A model generated the notes under the pieces. The model was not told the origin of the DNA. It saw nothing but the letters and a program-made list of their open reading frames with translations, and did no database searches. This document shows, one piece after another, positions 63,020-64,000 of a stretch of 64,000 nucleotides of DNA (positions are counted from its first letter, which is position 1; each line of letters starts with the position of its first letter). The stretch spans positions 682,001 through 746,000 of the forward strand of contig NZ_JASVWF010000002.1 of assembly GCF_030286555.1 (NCBI RefSeq), written 5' to 3'. The stretch comes from Actinomycetospora termitidis. Its GTDB lineage: Bacteria; Actinomycetota; Actinomycetes; Mycobacteriales; Pseudonocardiaceae. A program made the position numbers and the translations under genes.

Positions 63020-63299
63020 GCACGAACTCCAGGACGCCGTAGACGACGTAGCCCGCGCCCAGCAGGACGAGGACGACGAGCAGCCACGCCGCCCACCGCT
63101 GCAGACCGCCGCTGCGGTTGGCCGACTCCGCGAAGTCGCGCACCCCGTTCAGCTCGCCCTCGACGGTGAACATGGGACGCACCCGCTCCATCCGGTCGAG
63201 GTGCTCGGCGAACGCGCGCGCCTCCGGGTCGTCGGGGTCGAGCCCGACGAGGTCGTCGTGGAACCGGCGAGCCGGATCCGGACGAGCGGCCCAGGTCAT
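63000..63299 (-). CDS. Small membrane protein of unknown function
   Basis: 99-residue protein with one C-terminal transmembrane segment (WAAWLLVVLVLLGAGYVVYGVLEF). The soluble N-terminal part starts MTWAARPDPARRFHDDLVGLDPDDPEA and has a charged helical stretch. I do not recognise a family. ATG 63299 is chosen; a GTG nine bases earlier would add three residues. It is divergent from the LigD-type gene by 25 bp and convergent with the LAL gene (20-bp overlap). Confidence 0.65.
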   Translation of the reverse strand: MTWAARPDPARRFHDDLVGLDPDDPEARAFAEHLDRMERVRPMFTVEGELNGVRDFAESANRSGGLQRWAAWLLVVLVLLGAGYVVYGVLEFVLTAYLG

Positions 63300-63310
63300 G
63301 ACACTCACGG

Positions 63311-63316
63311 TAGCGT
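63311..63316 (+). promoter_or_regulatory. -10 box (TAGCGT) for leaderless LigD-type gene
   Basis: TAGCGT ends 8 nt before the GTG at 63325, the same spacing as at dut and the histidine kinase gene. Confidence 0.5.
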
Positions 63317-63324
63317 CCGGAGCC

Positions 63325-64000
63325 GTGGCGCGGTCACCGGCGGTGGAACTCGAGGTCGGCGGGCGCGAGGTGCGCGTCTCGAACCCCGACAAGGTCTACT
63401 TCCCCGAGCCGGGGATCACGAAGCGGCAGGTCGTCGAGTACTACGTCGCCGTGGCCGACCCGCTGCTCGGGGTGCTGCGCGACCGCCCGACGCACCTCAA
63501 GCGGTTCGTCGACGGCGTGACGGGCGAGTTCTTCTACCAGAAGCGGCTGGCCAAGGGGGCTCCCGATTACGTCGAGACGGTGCAGGTCCGCTTCCCCTCC
63601 GGGCGCGCCGCGGACGTGCTGTGCCCGACCGAGCCGGCCGTCCTGGCCTGGGCGGCCAACCTCGGGACGTTCGACTTCCACCCCTGGCCGGTCCGCCGCC
63701 CCGACGTCGACGCCCCCGACGAGCTGCGCATCGACCTCGACCCCCAGCCCGGCACCGACTTCGCCGACGCCGCCGTGGTGGGAGCGACGCTGCGCGAGGT
63801 GCTCACCGACGCCGGGCTCGTGGGCTGGCCGAAGACCTCCGGCGGGCGTGGCATCCACGTGATGGTGCCGATCCGGCCGGAGTGGGACTTCGTCGCGGTG
63901 CGCCGGTGCGTGATCGCGATCGGGCGCGAGGTGTGCCGGCGGCTGCCGGAGCAGGCCACCGTCGACTGGTGGAAGGAGGAGCGCGGCGAGCGCGTCTTCA
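63325..64000 (+). CDS. LigD-type polymerase/primase domain protein, 3' part outside the window
   Basis: 225 codons are visible. The product is a LigD-type polymerase domain (archaeo-eukaryotic primase family) for filling ends in non-homologous end joining: VSNPDKVYFPEPGITKRQVVEYY at ~17-38, HLKRFVDGVTGEFFYQKR, LRIDLDPQPGTDF with the catalytic DLD, and KTSGGRGIHVMVP. Ku and ligase domains are not in the window. GTG 63325 fits the promoter. The frame continues past 64000, so a fused ligase domain cannot be excluded. Confidence 0.9.
   Translation, partial: MARSPAVELEVGGREVRVSNPDKVYFPEPGITKRQVVEYYVAVADPLLGVLRDRPTHLKRFVDGVTGEFFYQKRLAKGAPDYVETVQVRFPSGRAADVLCPTEPAVLAWAANLGTFDFHPWPVRRPDVDAPDELRIDLDPQPGTDFADAAVVGATLREVLTDAGLVGWPKTSGGRGIHVMVPIRPEWDFVAVRRCVIAIGREVCRRLPEQATVDWWKEERGERVF

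Overview
The window is about 64 kb of very GC-rich actinobacterial chromosome. I infer a member of the Pseudonocardiaceae (Pseudonocardia- or Actinomycetospora-like), from an HrdB-type sigma factor with a Lys/Ala-rich N-terminus, a mycothiol-type DinB-fold enzyme, HemQ-type haem synthesis, chaplin-like and DUF574-type methyltransferase genes, and near-universal GTGA/ATGA gene overlaps. No rRNA, tRNA or CRISPR array was seen.

Backbone (1-39.2 kb). The gene order follows the conserved sigA-to-msrB neighbourhood of Mycobacterium tuberculosis (Rv2703-Rv2674): sigA, ppgK, suhB-like, cei, DUF4193, DUF3093, dut, DUF3710, OB-fold and DUF3159 genes, two trkA-type genes, an APC permease, a TrmA-family methyltransferase, dxs, RNase D, DUF3000, hemE, a HemG/CgoX-type oxidase, hemQ and msrB. 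Lineage-specific blocks are inserted: an iron-siderophore ABC operon with an iron box plus several small enzymes (7.4-15.9 kb), an amidohydrolase/methyltransferase operon (20.8-23.9 kb), and a regulatory and secreted-protein block between dxs and RNase D (26-30.8 kb).

Contractile injection system (40.2-63.0 kb). After msrB and an unknown membrane protein comes a phage-tail-like (Afp/PVC-type, eCIS) cluster. One minus-strand operon runs sheath, tube 1, assembly protein, a 52-residue DUF6760-like protein, a 793-residue disordered repeat protein, tube 2, LysM protein, VgrG/gpD-like spike, PAAR tip, gp25, baseplate J, tail protein I and an Ig-like protein. A second minus-strand set holds a LuxR regulator, a Pvc16-like protein, an AAA+ ATPase, a zinc-ribbon/Ig/transmembrane/collagen-like protein and a DUF4157 protein. 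Between them, on the plus strand, lies a putative effector with a helical delivery-type module and a much AT-richer C-terminal domain with an HNH-like motif. A second LuxR-type regulator (LAL) follows, then a small membrane protein and the start of a LigD-type polymerase.

Genes work as blocks: dut to DUF3159 form a translation/DNA-maintenance cluster, hemE-hemG-hemQ a coproporphyrin-type haem module, and the CIS genes a complete-looking particle plus a cargo candidate. A palindrome shared by both CIS promoter regions suggests joint control. Three genes (DUF3159, a DUF574-type methyltransferase, RNase D) have no ATG, GTG or TTG compatible with their conserved N-termini and seem to use ATC or CTG.
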